This document shows, piece after piece, positions 34,795-46,292 of a stretch of DNA of 64,000 nt. Every line of letters begins with the position of its first letter. Position 1 is the first letter of the stretch. The stretch is from contig LATX02000200.1 in the NCBI GenBank assembly GCA_001466705.2, forward strand, positions 496,001-560,000, in the 5' to 3' direction. The stretch is from Moniliophthora roreri. Lineage: Eukaryota > Basidiomycota > Agaricomycetes > Agaricales > Marasmiaceae. A model generated the notes under the pieces. That model saw only the letters and a program-made list of their open reading frames with translations, made no database searches and was not told the origin of the DNA. Position numbers and translations under genes: made by a program.

Positions 34795-36713
34795 ATGCGT
34801 AGAGTCCTGTTATCTTTCCTTCACTTTGCTGCGCTCTTTTGCTCCACTCTGGGCGGCCTTCCCGATGACCTTCAGGAGGGCGGAGTTTCAGCACTCTATC
34901 CTGGTGACCCAGGATATGAAGCAGCTAGCCAAGCTTGTACGTGGTCCCTTTAAATCGATCGACAGCAGTACTTTGACGAACCTGTTCAACTCGAAAGTTA
35001 ATCAAAGATACTCATTTCAACCCGCCGCTATCGCATTTCCAACGAGTTCCGAACAGGTATCGATAGCCATCAGAGCTGGGGCCATGCACAATTTGAAAGT
35101 AGTCGCACGTAGCGGAGGGGTGAGTAAAGCTGATCCGAACAACGCACGTACTTCAACTCGAACCTTCCATATCATTAGCATAACTACATAGCCAACGGCC
35201 TAGGTGGCAAGGACGGCTCTCTGGTCCTCGACTTGAGTAAGCTGAAGAAAATTTCGTATGACACGGAAAGCCAGAGCGCTGTAATCGAGCCTGGTAATAG
35301 ACTAGGAGATATTGCATTAGCGTTAAACGAATACGGAAGAGCGATTCCTCATGGAAGATGCTCATATGTCGGTGTAGGGGGCCACGCGGGCGAGTTCACT
35401 CCATTCATTCACTATGTCATGACTTGAACTGACCTCTACGCAGCTGGCGGAGGCTTCGGTTTTGTCTCCAGAATGTGGGGCCTGAACCTTGACACTGTAC
35501 AATCTGTTGAAGCTGTATTAGCCAATGGTACAATTGTTACAGCCTCTTCCACCGAGAATTCGGATCTGTTCTGGGTATGATCTGGGTCCATTGTCTATCA
35601 GTAGGCCGACTGAACTGTAATCTTAGGGTCTCAGAGGCTCCGCTTCCTCCTTTGCAATTGTCACGTCCCTCAACTTCAAGACTTTCCCTGTTCCAACTTC
35701 CGCCACGATATTCCGTTATAGCTGGTCCTTTGATGTGGATGCTGCCACAAATGCCCTGTACAAATTTCAGTCTTTTGTCGAAAGCGATATTCCTCGGGAA
35801 TTAGGCGGTGAACTAGTTCTCACACGGGGACCTTCCGCTGGCCAACTCAATGTACAGTTCTTTGGGGGGTACTGGGGCCCACTTAATACCTTCAATCAAA
35901 CGGTCGCTCCTTACCTTCAGGTGCTTCCAGAACCTAGCGATCGATCAATAGACTCCGGTAATTGGCTCGAGGGCCTCGAGGCCTTATTGTACGGTGCCTT
36001 GAATACGAGCACGGCTCCGGACCCTTTGGATACGTTCTACGCCAAGTCGGTTTTGACCCCCAAAGACGAACCCTTAACTGAGGAAGCAACGAGGACATTT
36101 ATCGCGTACCTGGCCAATGAGGGTTTCGCATCGGAGACTGTAAGTATGTGTCACTTAAATCCCCAGCGTATTTCCTAATACCTCCTCTCATGACAGAGCT
36201 GGTTTGTCGAAGTTGAACTTTATGGCGGCAGCAATTCAGCAATAAGTGCAGTTCCAGTTGATGATACGGCTTTTGTACACAGGGACACTCGCTTCAACTT
36301 CCAACTATATGCGTCCTCACCCAACGCTCAACCTCCATACCCTGAATCCGGTTTCACTTTTGTTGACGGTGAGCCGCCAGGATTAAACTATTCGTTTTAG
36401 GTTTATAACTCTGTGATCAAAGGCATGGCATCAAGCATAATCTCTCAGATGCCCGAGCACTGGAACTGGGGGTGAGTTGTTAATCTTTCCCAAAGTACTC
36501 TCCGATGAAGCTGAGCTGTGGCTAGTGCGTACATCAACTATCCTGATGATAGATTGGATGACTGTAAGAAAGTTACTGATGTCCTCACCAGGATGTGCAC
36601 TGATATGTGTTATAGGGGAAAAATTATACTTTGGATCACACTGGGAGAGATTGAGATCATTGAAGCAGTCGGTGGATCCAAGCAACGTCTTTAGCTACCC
36701 GCTTTCTGTTTAA
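34795..36713 (+). CDS. secreted berberine-bridge-type FAD-linked oxidase with probable bicovalent flavin
   Basis: Nine exons. The start MRRVLLSFLHFAALFCSTLG is a signal peptide. The FAD domain begins FNQRYSFQPAAIAFPTSSEQ; exon joining gives VVARSGGHNYIANGLGGKDG, placing the His for 8-alpha linkage. Further on HGRCSYVGVGGHAAGGGFG supplies the Cys for the 6-S linkage. This double attachment is known in glucooligosaccharide oxidases and berberine bridge enzymes. The substrate domain ends in the BBE segment YINYPDDRLDDWEKLYFGSH and DPSNVFSYPLSV. Such enzymes oxidise sugars or specialised metabolites outside the cell. Splice joints at 36475, 36523 and 36617 restore the C-terminal frame. About 490 residues, normal length. 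Confidence 0.88.
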
Positions 36714-37320
36714 ACGGAAGACCGAAATTTATACTCAGTCTAAACATCATTATTTTACAAGCATGCACAAGTGGACTTCTACCGCGGCGAATGCTGATTT
36801 CGATGCCAAATTCGAGGCTTGAACCATGTCCAAGATACGAAATCGTATGAACATAGCATCAACGAAGCCCGACTCTTGATTGCTCCTGTCAGCGCTTAGG
36901 AAGAAGTCATTCACACTAGATGGGTTTGCCAATTATAACTTCTGATACACTGGTCATATATATCACTTACATACACTGTTCTTTAGCATGCTATGGACTC
37001 GCAAGATCGATGACTTCCCCGATCTTCCTTTTAGCGGGGTCAGTGGTGTGGCAGATTCCTGTGCCCTCAACGTAGGAGGGATTTTCTCGTTAAGCCATAT
37101 GCCGAGTAGCATGCACGTTCCAATAAGGTTTGCTGCGGTCCAAAGAGCGGCAGCCGCTCAGCCGCTCAGTTTATTCACGAAGGACCGATACGAGCTTACC
37201 CGATCTTCCATTCGTTCTGACTTCTCGCCTCCGATCTTCTGGAGTACGTCATGTCCTTGCTGCCACTCGCTCAGCTCTCCATCTAGTAGGTTGAAAGAGC
37301 ATATCTGATTTAAATGCCTA
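36714..37320. other. intergenic region at the left edge of the repeat island
   Basis: About 600 bases with no recognised gene. Confidence 0.3.
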
Positions 37321-38250
37321 TTAAGACACCAGATCACCGAAGTAACCACGAGGGTCACGAGAGGTGAAAGGGTAGAGTCGCGAACCTTTAGCCCCAAGTT
37401 GATGGCGAGTTCGGACCGTCCCGTAAGTTGCTGCACCAGCGGCGAAACAGAGTAGCACTTCCCCAGTGTGTTTCTGGGTTTGAGCTCCTATCTGATCCAG
37501 TTCGAGGATCCGATCAGCCTTGCTCATCAGGAAGCGACGGACCCCACTGCATTCTGTGTTTTCACACTTCCACCGACTCAGCCTTTCCAAATAACAGACG
37601 GATAGCATCATCTATCCCGAGGCCGAGCATCTTGCTCACCCAAGATGTTCAGGATTTCAAGTGAAAGGTATTCGGCAGGACCCTGAAAGCTGGGGAACCA
37701 GGGGCAAAAGGAATCCTTCCGATGGTTCGGTGGTAGCTGAATGAAGCGGTCCGGGGGAATTGTTACGGCTGCATTCCCGCCTCGCTCGGAACAATACTTT
37801 CAAAGTCACATATCGGTTGTACGGAGGTCCCGAGACACCACGGAGAGAAGAGTGGCGGCTGACAGGCAGTTTGAATCGCGAGCGTACTGCCCCATTTTGG
37901 CAATTGCAGATTTGACTGCGATGCGCAATATTTGGTGACGATGAGCGTACAGTTGTTCCGTACACGATTTCCAGTTGGATTGATTGGTCTATGGAGCATT
38001 CTTCATTCTGGCTATGATCCTATACAGCGTCGTGAGTAATGGGAACGGAGGTAAGTTTGAAATTTGTGAACTCACGACGACAGGCGGTCAGAGACATTCT
38101 CATATATAGCTATCTTGATGTCCTCTCGCATATCTTTTCCAAATAAAAAGGCACATTTAGCATCGATGTAGTGCAACGAACACTGTACCGCCACCTGACT
38201 GAGCTTTACAGGCGATAACCGAAGGTATGGCGGTCGAGTGCTGAGTTCCT
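37321..38250 (-). pseudogene. possible further exons of a broken gene
   Basis: Scattered minus-strand frames have coding character: SRWKCENTECSGVRRFLMSK, ILRIAVKSAIAKMGQYARDS followed by LSAATLLSVVSRDL, and VQCSLHYIDAKCAFLFGKD. No consistent exon chain could be built. They may be C-terminal parts of the dioxygenase remnant immediately upstream, which has a long C-terminal region in related fungal proteins, but that is inference. Confidence 0.25.
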
Positions 38251-38253
38251 TGT

Positions 38254-39295
38254 CTAGAAGTGGCGAGAGCGGCAAAAGGACCGTTGATGACCGTCCCTCA
38301 AGCGCTCGAGGGTATTAACCACCATGTCCACGCTCTGGTGGTCCAGACAACTGGATAAGAAAGCCAGCGCTGTCAAAGGGCTTCTCTTGGTCTCGTTCTT
38401 GCGGGTCGAGTGGCTGTACGGGATGTTGAACGTGAAAAATTCAAGCTTGTGGAGCTGCGCTGAAAGCAGATTCGTGATAATCATCTCTGGGATATCGTTT
38501 TCCTCTGGGCTACGTACCAGTTTGATTTTGTCATTGTCCAAGAACATCGTGCACGCTTCTAGAGTGTCGATAGCTGCCACTCTCTCCAACTGCGAGAGAA
38601 GTCCAGGTCGGGTGTTAGCGTACAAGATGCTTCCGTAATAGCTACCAACGCATCGATGTAATAGACGCTGAAGTCCTCCGATCTCAGTACGGCGAGGATA
38701 TGAGCGTCTCGGCCTTTGAGCTGACACAAATACGAAGAACTCACTAAGAGGCATTCTCATATATCAACAGCTTGTAAAACTGGTGACACGGTTTTCTTGC
38801 TTCCAAGGTTGACTCCCAGGCCTTCACAAACTTCCTTAACCACCCACTTCATGAAACATGCCCAACTAGAGCTTCCGAACCGGTTTTTTTAACTCTCGAC
38901 GCGTGCATTTCTCGATGATTCCTGACTTCCGTGTCGACTATCGTTCTTTTGCCTTGGCCAAAAGGGGTTTGAAGTTGAATACAGTGTTCGATGACAGGCC
39001 TGACCATCACTTAGGGGTAGTCCATTAGTACCGACCCCCTCAAGTCGTAGGATTGTATTTGGCGCGTCTTTGTGAGTTCTTGAAAATGCAAAAGAGCCTT
39101 GGAAGTCGGGATCGCCACCAATAACACCGTCTGGGTCGGTCTGAAAGCTCTTCAGACTGGTAAGTATGCAGAGAAAATTCCAGCTCTTCAAGATGGGACT
39201 CACCTTTATCGAGTTCTTCCTCCTCTTCCTCCTCACTCTCTTCCCGGCGACATGCTGAAGAATTTTCCGGATCTATTGCGTTCATTATATATGCC
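38254..39295 (-). pseudogene. degenerate Fe(II)/2-oxoglutarate dioxygenase (prolyl 4-hydroxylase-like) gene
   Basis: On the minus strand an acidic first exon (MNAIDPENSSACRREESEEE) splices to SFQTDPDGVIGGDPDFQGSF and then LRLEGVGTNGLPLS. These resemble the N-terminus of large fungal Fe2OG oxygenases. The frame then breaks: family-like sequence continues in another frame as VIEHCIQLQTPFGQGKRTIV, and later as WVVKEVCEGLGVNLGSKK, FYKLLIYENAS, and LKGRDAHILAVLRSEDFSVY. The conserved iron-binding HxD region expected after FYKLLIYENAS is missing. Frame breaks and loss of the catalytic segment make this a probable pseudogene. Its first exon lies inside the 1004 bp duplicated segment. Family resemblance is from memory of the conserved blocks. 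Confidence 0.5.
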
Positions 39296-40162
39296 ACTTG
39301 CGGTTTGCTTGCTGGCGTACAGTATAATGAGCCAGTGAAAATGTTGACAGCTCGTGTCGCGATCGGAGTCTGTCGCGTTCTGTCACCGTTGGACATGTGA
39401 GCGGAAATTTCCGTGCCGGCCGAATCTATGGTCGCCCCCATTGGACAAAAACCCAGACTTGTTCTCGAACCAACGGGATCCGTCCGGATTCAACAGGAAT
39501 CGGCCGGACCCGCTGGATCCTTACACATCCCGACATATCCCATCTACAAAAAACACTTTGAGCCGACGAGATGTTGGCTCAGCACAAAACGTTTCCTTTG
39601 GTTTGCGACGGCCCAACACGATCCGGCGATCCAGCGGCTCGTCGGCTTCTGTTGAACTCTGTCGGATTTCGACGAACTGACGGCTCCCAACACGATCCGC
39701 CGGTCCCGCTAATTATTTTCAAGCTCGGAGTCCGACGGTTTGAAATTGTGGATACCGCTGGACCGCCGGAATCCACAATCACCCTCAGAGCAATTTTCTT
39801 TCTCGGAATTTGCTGGAAACCATCATATGCCATTGGTGGTGGTGCCTTTTGCTCAGGAAATACTAAGATATGGAGGTGCGCAACCGCCGCGAGCGGACTT
39901 TTGTTTGCACATGTTGTGAACCTCAAAGAAACTTGTCCCAAAAAACCATGGACCAGCTTGGTGCTGAGGAGCCTGAAATGAGCACTAGGAAAAAAGTGTT
40001 CAACTTTTTTTTCTCAAAAATTTTAGACTGAGATGGTGAAACAGTGTCTCAGAGACAACTTTGAGATCCTTTGCAGTGTCTATGGTGATATGTTACCCAA
40101 AAAGAGTTGAAGACTTTGATCTTGTGTGATAAATCTGTCTGGTGGAATACTTGGTTAGGGGA
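39159..40162 (+). repeat. 1004 bp segment, first direct copy
   Basis: This sequence recurs at 40164-41167, offset exactly 1005 bases, and the parts compared look identical. It includes the first exon of the degenerate dioxygenase and a GC-rich repeat block with GGATCCGTCCGGATTCAACA. The only base between the copies is an N at 40163. Confidence 0.9.
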
Positions 40163-40163
40163 N
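40163..40163. other. single ambiguous base at the junction of two identical copies
   Basis: An N joins the end of the first 1004 bp copy to the start of the second. This is the pattern expected when two overlapping contigs were joined without merging, rather than a biological tandem repeat. Confidence 0.8.
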
Positions 40164-41167
40164 GGTAAGTATGCAGAGAAAATTCCAGCTCTTCAAGATG
40201 GGACTCACCTTTATCGAGTTCTTCCTCCTCTTCCTCCTCACTCTCTTCCCGGCGACATGCTGAAGAATTTTCCGGATCTATTGCGTTCATTATATATGCC
40301 ACTTGCGGTTTGCTTGCTGGCGTACAGTATAATGAGCCAGTGAAAATGTTGACAGCTCGTGTCGCGATCGGAGTCTGTCGCGTTCTGTCACCGTTGGACA
40401 TGTGAGCGGAAATTTCCGTGCCGGCCGAATCTATGGTCGCCCCCATTGGACAAAAACCCAGACTTGTTCTCGAACCAACGGGATCCGTCCGGATTCAACA
40501 GGAATCGGCCGGACCCGCTGGATCCTTACACATCCCGACATATCCCATCTACAAAAAACACTTTGAGCCGACGAGATGTTGGCTCAGCACAAAACGTTTC
40601 CTTTGGTTTGCGACGGCCCAACACGATCCGGCGATCCAGCGGCTCGTCGGCTTCTGTTGAACTCTGTCGGATTTCGACGAACTGACGGCTCCCAACACGA
40701 TCCGCCGGTCCCGCTAATTATTTTCAAGCTCGGAGTCCGACGGTTTGAAATTGTGGATACCGCTGGACCGCCGGAATCCACAATCACCCTCAGAGCAATT
40801 TTCTTTCTCGGAATTTGCTGGAAACCATCATATGCCATTGGTGGTGGTGCCTTTTGCTCAGGAAATACTAAGATATGGAGGTGCGCAACCGCCGCGAGCG
40901 GACTTTTGTTTGCACATGTTGTGAACCTCAAAGAAACTTGTCCCAAAAAACCATGGACCAGCTTGGTGCTGAGGAGCCTGAAATGAGCACTAGGAAAAAA
41001 GTGTTCAACTTTTTTTTCTCAAAAATTTTAGACTGAGATGGTGAAACAGTGTCTCAGAGACAACTTTGAGATCCTTTGCAGTGTCTATGGTGATATGTTA
41101 CCCAAAAAGAGTTGAAGACTTTGATCTTGTGTGATAAATCTGTCTGGTGGAATACTTGGTTAGGGGA
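40164..41167 (+). repeat. 1004 bp segment, second direct copy
   Basis: The copy matches 39159-40162. Unlike the first, it continues into further repeat sequence (41168 onward) that is also present in the diverged copy at 42141-43347, so this copy is contiguous with the real repeat unit. Confidence 0.9.
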
Positions 41168-41617
41168 CACAGTCAGCATGGAAGAATGCGAAATTTTTGA
41201 AGGTGTTCAGGCATTGATGAGATGTGACACATGCATGACGGCTCATGCCAGACATGTTATTTAATATTCATTTACTACCACCTTGTTCAATATTCATCCC
41301 TATTTCTCAGGCATAAGTCAGGACATTTTATGCTTTTTATGTGCTAGGCTGTTATAGATCAAATTCTATTCCATTCCCATTTCTATGGAAGGATTTGGAG
41401 GAAATCAATCAAACGATCTGGATACATGGATTTATCTATTTCTGGATATCTCAATCTCAAGAGCATAGAATGAGTCACATAAAGCATATGTAAAGATAAT
41501 ATAGTGATATATCTTTGAACAGAGGGATTTGAGACAGCTAGATGAACAAGAACATGGTAGTTGAGTGCAAAGAAGCATTGGGACAGGGAATTGGGTGCTT
41601 ATGCTTATATAAGCTGG
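41168..41617. repeat. AT-rich distal part of the repeat unit, ending in a TATA-like box
   Basis: The segment runs from ACAGTCAGCATGGAAGAATG to CTTATATAAGCTGG and is shared with 42897-43347. The TATATAAG near its end could be a promoter TATA box of a long terminal repeat, but LTR boundaries were not established. An N follows at 41618. Confidence 0.6.
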
Positions 41618-41618
41618 N

Positions 41619-41900
41619 TTCCCTTCCTGAAGGAGCAAAGTTCAAGTTTGAGAGTTAGCTTAAGAAAAGCTAAAGTTCAGAAGTTCGTTGGCTAAACACA
41701 AGTTTGATTAAACTAGGTCAAGCTAAAGAGCTTAGACCCAGAAAACTATCTACTTATACATCCTTTGTAGTTACTCGTTTGGATACAAACTGCTAGATCG
41801 ACATCATTGTTTGTTAAACAAATGGAACACTACAGAATGTGGTAGAATGTCAAGGAAGCTATTAATAAGGATCTTGACATCATAAGCGATGTCATCAGAA
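41619..41900. repeat. diverged member of a downstream repeat family
   Basis: The stretch with AAGTTCAAGTTTGAGAG, TAAAGTTCAGAAGTTC and ACTAGGTCAAGCTAAAGAGC resembles segments at 45300-45440 and 45660-45780. These may be untranslated parts of related LTR elements. Confidence 0.4.
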
Positions 41901-42140
41901 GGGAGTAGAAACTAATGGAATAAAATGAAGTCATAATGATGTCATGAATATCGAAGAAAAGAAAAGAAAAGAAAAGGGGTACGGGAATGTGAATGAGTCC
42001 AGATGTTAAGAAGAAGCATAGTGTCGAGCGCTAATTTGCCCTGATTGGTAGTACAGAAGGGAAAAGAGCGAAAAAGTGTCTGACGATAAGAAAAATTGTA
42101 ACAAAATCTGGGCTGTTTATGCTGAACTGATTTCAGTCGT

Positions 42141-43347
42141 ATGGTCGCCCCCATTGGACAAAAACCCAGACTTGTTCTTGAACCAATGGGATCCATCTGG
42201 ATTCAACAGGAATCAGCTGGACCTACTGGATCCTTACACATTCTGACATATCCCATCTACAAAAAACACTTTGAGCTGATGAGATGTTGGCTCAGCACAA
42301 AACATTTCCTTTGGTTTGCGACAGCCCAACATGATCCGGCGATCCAGCGGCTCATTGGCTTCTGTTGAACTCTGTTGGATTTCGACGAACTGACAGCTCC
42401 CAACATGATCTGCTGGTCCCACTAATTATTTTCAAGCTTGGAGTCTGACGGTTTGAAATTGTGGATACTGCTGGACCACTGGAATCCACAATCACCCTCG
42501 GAGCAATTTTCTTTCTCAGAATTTGCTGGAAACCATCATATGCCATTGGTGGCAGTGCTTTTTGCTCAGGCAATACTAAGATATGGAGGTGCGCAACTGC
42601 CACAAGCAGACTTTTGTTTGCACATGTTGTAAACCTCAAAGAAACTTGTCCCAAAAAACCATAGCATTCTTCTCAACCAGGTTTGGACCAGCTTGGTGCT
42701 GAGGAGCCTGAAATAAGCACTAGGAAAAAAGTGTTCAACTTTTTTTTCTCAAAAATTTTAGACTAAGATGGTGAAACAGCATCTCAGAGACAACTTTGAG
42801 GTCCTTTGCAGTGTCTATGGTGATATGTTACCCAAAAAGAGTTGAAGACTTTGATCTTGTGTAATAAATCCATCTGGTGGAATACTTGGTTAGGGGACAC
42901 AGTCAGTGTGGAAGAATATGAAATTTTTGAAGGCATTCAGGCATTGATGAGATGTGACACACATGTGATGGCTCATGCCAGACATGTTATTTAATATTCG
43001 TTTACTACCACCTTGTTCAATATTTATCTCTATTTCTCAGGCATAAGTCAGGATATTTTATGCTTTTTATGTGCTAGGCTATTATAGATCAAATTCTATC
43101 CCATTTCTATTTCTATGGAAGGACTCAGAGGAAATCAATCAAACGATCTGGATACATGGATTTATCTATTTCTGGATATCTCAATCTCAAGAGCATAGAA
43201 TGAGTCACATAAAGCATATGTAAAGATAATATAGTGATATATCTTTGAACAGAGGGATTTGAGACAGCTAGATGAACAAGAACATGGTAGTTGAGTGCAA
43301 AGAAGCATTGGGGCAGGGAATTGGGCACTTATGCTTATATAAGCTGG
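42141..43347 (+). repeat. diverged third copy of the repeat unit, depleted in CpG
   Basis: It aligns with 40433-41617 from ATGGTCGCCCCCATTGGAC to CTTATATAAGCTGG. Differences are overwhelmingly C to T or G to A at CpG sites: CTCGAACC becomes CTTGAACC, GATCCGTCCGG becomes GATCCATCTGG, GAGCCGACGAG becomes GAGCTGATGAG. One insertion of about 22 bases lies near 42663. The pattern points to methylated-cytosine deamination or a RIP-like process. Confidence 0.75.
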
Positions 43348-45273
43348 ACAGGCTGAACTGTGTCTTGCACACCTCCATAAGATAGGGCTCTTGTGCAAGT
43401 GTGGGCATCACATGTCTGTGACACTCTGTGACTGCTAAGTCTCTGGCCATTCACCTACTACATTTGCAATACTAGAAATATATACATAATATATGGTACT
43501 ATATCAATTACTGCATTCCAATGTATCAGTCTATTAATAAATTATAAGAAGTTAGTTTATACATGCACTTGTGAGCTCTTCAAAGATTGTGGCAGAGATA
43601 ATACCACTGATTTTGTAGAAGAGCATGATGGTGTATGGGCATGTTGACAATGGGGTGTGTTCACCAACAACAGTGTTCTCTGGAGCATGAACTGTAAGGG
43701 AATGGGTATCTCTTCATTGAATAGTACATGTAGGCATGTTTCCTGATCTATTTTGTTATGTTCTGATTTTTTTTTCTTCCGCAAAAGGCGTTAGAATGTC
43801 AAATTGTGAAATATTTGCTAGGCACATACCTTGGCCACATTCTCCTTCACTATTCTCCTCTCTCCATACTGCTTCAAGTTTGCCACCCTCTCCCCTTTTG
43901 GCCTGGTCATAAATAGTGGTCATAGTCATTTGTATCCCTACCCTGAGCTTAAATCTTCCATCTGATTGCATGTATTGTACATTGAAAATTTAATAACTAA
44001 TTCCAACCACAAGTATTTAAAAATTCAGCTCTGATGAGGCCTTAGTATCATCTTTCTGAAAATATCTTCCTCTTTGAACTAGTAGCAGCTCCTCCCTCAC
44101 CTCTCTTTCTTTCCTAAGAGCTGTGTCACTTTCCTTTTTAGATTGTCCACATTTCACCTTCTGTTTCAAGAAAATACAAAATCATGCCATATTGCTTGTT
44201 GTTGTCTCACACAACTACTGACCATTCTCTGTTTCATGCTCAATTTGGCTCTGATCTGCTCATCTTGGGTCATTTAGCCAGCTTTAGTATCAATGACTCT
44301 GTAATAACAACCCTGTAACAACTTAGACAATAATTAATGACAGTCTTAGGCCTCAGGTTTCAGCAGATTAACAACTTATTTTTTTCACTTTGGGTCAGGC
44401 TAATGCAAGGAGGCAGTCCAATGCATTGGGAGGTTTGGGCTCCAGCATTGATAATGGTTTATTGAGAGCTAGTCCATGAAATGCAGTGACTTACTGATAT
44501 GTACACCTGCTGGTTCAGTAAAAGGATTACAGGCACTGATTTCTGCATTCTTCCTCTCAGGACTGTCCACAACACCTTCAGCCTCTACACTGGATGCAAT
44601 AATGCATAACTCTCCAGAATTTATGCTAAACTTATGCTTGATTTATTCAAGTTTTCAAGCCTTATCCATGGCTTATGCTTTGATTTTGAATAAATCTAGC
44701 ATAAATCAAGCATAAGTCTGGGCAACTTATGCTTTATTGCACCTGGTGCTAAATATAGTCCTTGCACTAGTCATCTCCATCCCTAAAACTCCCTCCTGAA
44801 TCCTGTTACTATTATGTTTCTGCCCCTCTATATGAATAGAAGAATCAAATTTCCTTACCACTCATGGCACCACTGTGGGTTTCTGGACTACAGCAGCATG
44901 CTGTATTGGCTGTGCACAGTATGGGTTTCAACCCATCCTGTCCACCAACTTGTATAAAGCTCAATTCTTTTGTCAACAGTATGAATATGATAGCTGTACA
45001 GCTGTAAATGTCACTACTATATGTACATTGTTGCTTCTCATTGAGTCATTGCAGCAGTGTGTCTATATATCAACCTAACTCTATATATATTATTATACAC
45101 CTCAGAACAATTGAAGTCCATCTCTGAGACTAGTATAGTGCCACAGGCAAATAAGAATGCCAGTAGTTGTGAATCTTGTCAACCATTCAATGAGATATTG
45201 TCCTAGTTTCTCATAAAGGTGTCTTAAAGCATGCATTGTTACATTACTTGCACAGCAACACCAACACTCAACA
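43348..45273. other. AT-rich repeat-island sequence without a recognisable gene
   Basis: Short frames only. CpG is almost absent (a pair near 43780-43790 is an exception). A segment around 44615-44720 has short direct and inverted repeats based on CTTATGC and GCATAA. Nothing with transposase or reverse transcriptase motifs could be read. Confidence 0.4.
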
Positions 45274-46291
45274 CCACAAGGCTTAGTGATGAAGAGTTCA
45301 AGGCTCAAGTTTGAGTTCACTCAGAAAGCTTCTGAGGTTCAGAGGTTCAGTCATTCATTGCAAGCACAAGGTTGTGAATTAACCAGGTCAAGCTGAAGAG
45401 CTAAGACCCAGTTTCATCTGTTTAAATACATTGCAAGTATCTACTGTCTCTATCTAGTAACTTGAAAGAGAATTTGTAATACTACAAAGTGTTAGGGTTC
45501 AGTGAAGAGGCAGAAACTCTGTCTTCTATGAAGAACTGCTACATGCTATCTTCACTCTAAAATGCACTCTAAAAGGGCTCTGCAACAAAGTGTTATGTTA
45601 CTTGTGCAGCAACATCAACTAACTACTTAAAAAAGGTAGAACCCTTTGAAAGCAGTTCCAAGTTCAAGTTAGAGTTCATTCAACGGCTGTTGAAGTTCAG
45701 AGGTCCTTCAGTCGATTGGCTGTGACACAAGTATAGAATTAACCAGGTCAAGCTAAGGACTCCAAGTCCTTGCTTGAGCACTTAAATATGTTACAACCTA
45801 TCATGTAAACTATGTTATGCATATGTCTGATAGCTACAATGATGCGGTAATAGGTACCTGACATTATTGGGATATGAGTCATCATTCAAATAGAAAAGGG
45901 GTGCTGGGAGAGTGTAATAAGTCCGAGAGAAGGAGAAGCATAGAGGATACAAGAAAAAGGGGACTAGGAAGGTGTATGTGTCTGATCAAAAGGGAAGCAT
46001 ATGTAACAGGGTAAAGAAAACGTCACACACACACACACCAAAACCCACAATAGAGGCTACTAAGAGTGATAAAGCACTGTACAAGTCTACTAGGAGACTG
46101 AGTCTATCTCAAGTGCAATTCAGGGTGAAAAGGAGACAGAACCTTTCATATTTCAACTGGCTAGCTTAGGTTGGTATAAGATTGCAGAGCCTAAAGACTC
46201 TAGTTATGATGACTCAAGTGTTACACTCAAGGGTCACAAAGTATAGGTTTTTAATGCATGGTTTATTAGTTGATTGTAAAGGAATGTATAC
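45274..46291 (+). repeat. about 1018 bp segment, first direct copy
   Basis: It recurs at 46293-47311 with a few substitutions and a one-base indel (GAAGAACTGCT against GAAGAACCTGCT). It includes two related blocks containing AACCAGGTCAAGCT and a CA dinucleotide run near 46023-46038. The copies are separated only by the N at 46292. Confidence 0.85.
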
Positions 46292-46292
46292 N
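46292..46292. other. single ambiguous base between two near-identical copies
   Basis: The second instance of the N-junction pattern. Because the copies differ slightly, they could be two haplotypes of one locus joined end to end. Confidence 0.75.

Noticed and set aside
39354..39981. Plus-strand frames in the duplicated 1004 bp segment as a transposase gene
   Set aside because: They are repeated exactly in copy 2 but show no known motif, and the diverged third copy does not keep the longest frame intact.
41603..41613. Full LTR retrotransposon inferred from the TATATAAG box and repeated downstream blocks
   Set aside because: No paired LTR ends, primer-binding site, gag or pol sequence could be found; only an LTR-like fragment is claimed.
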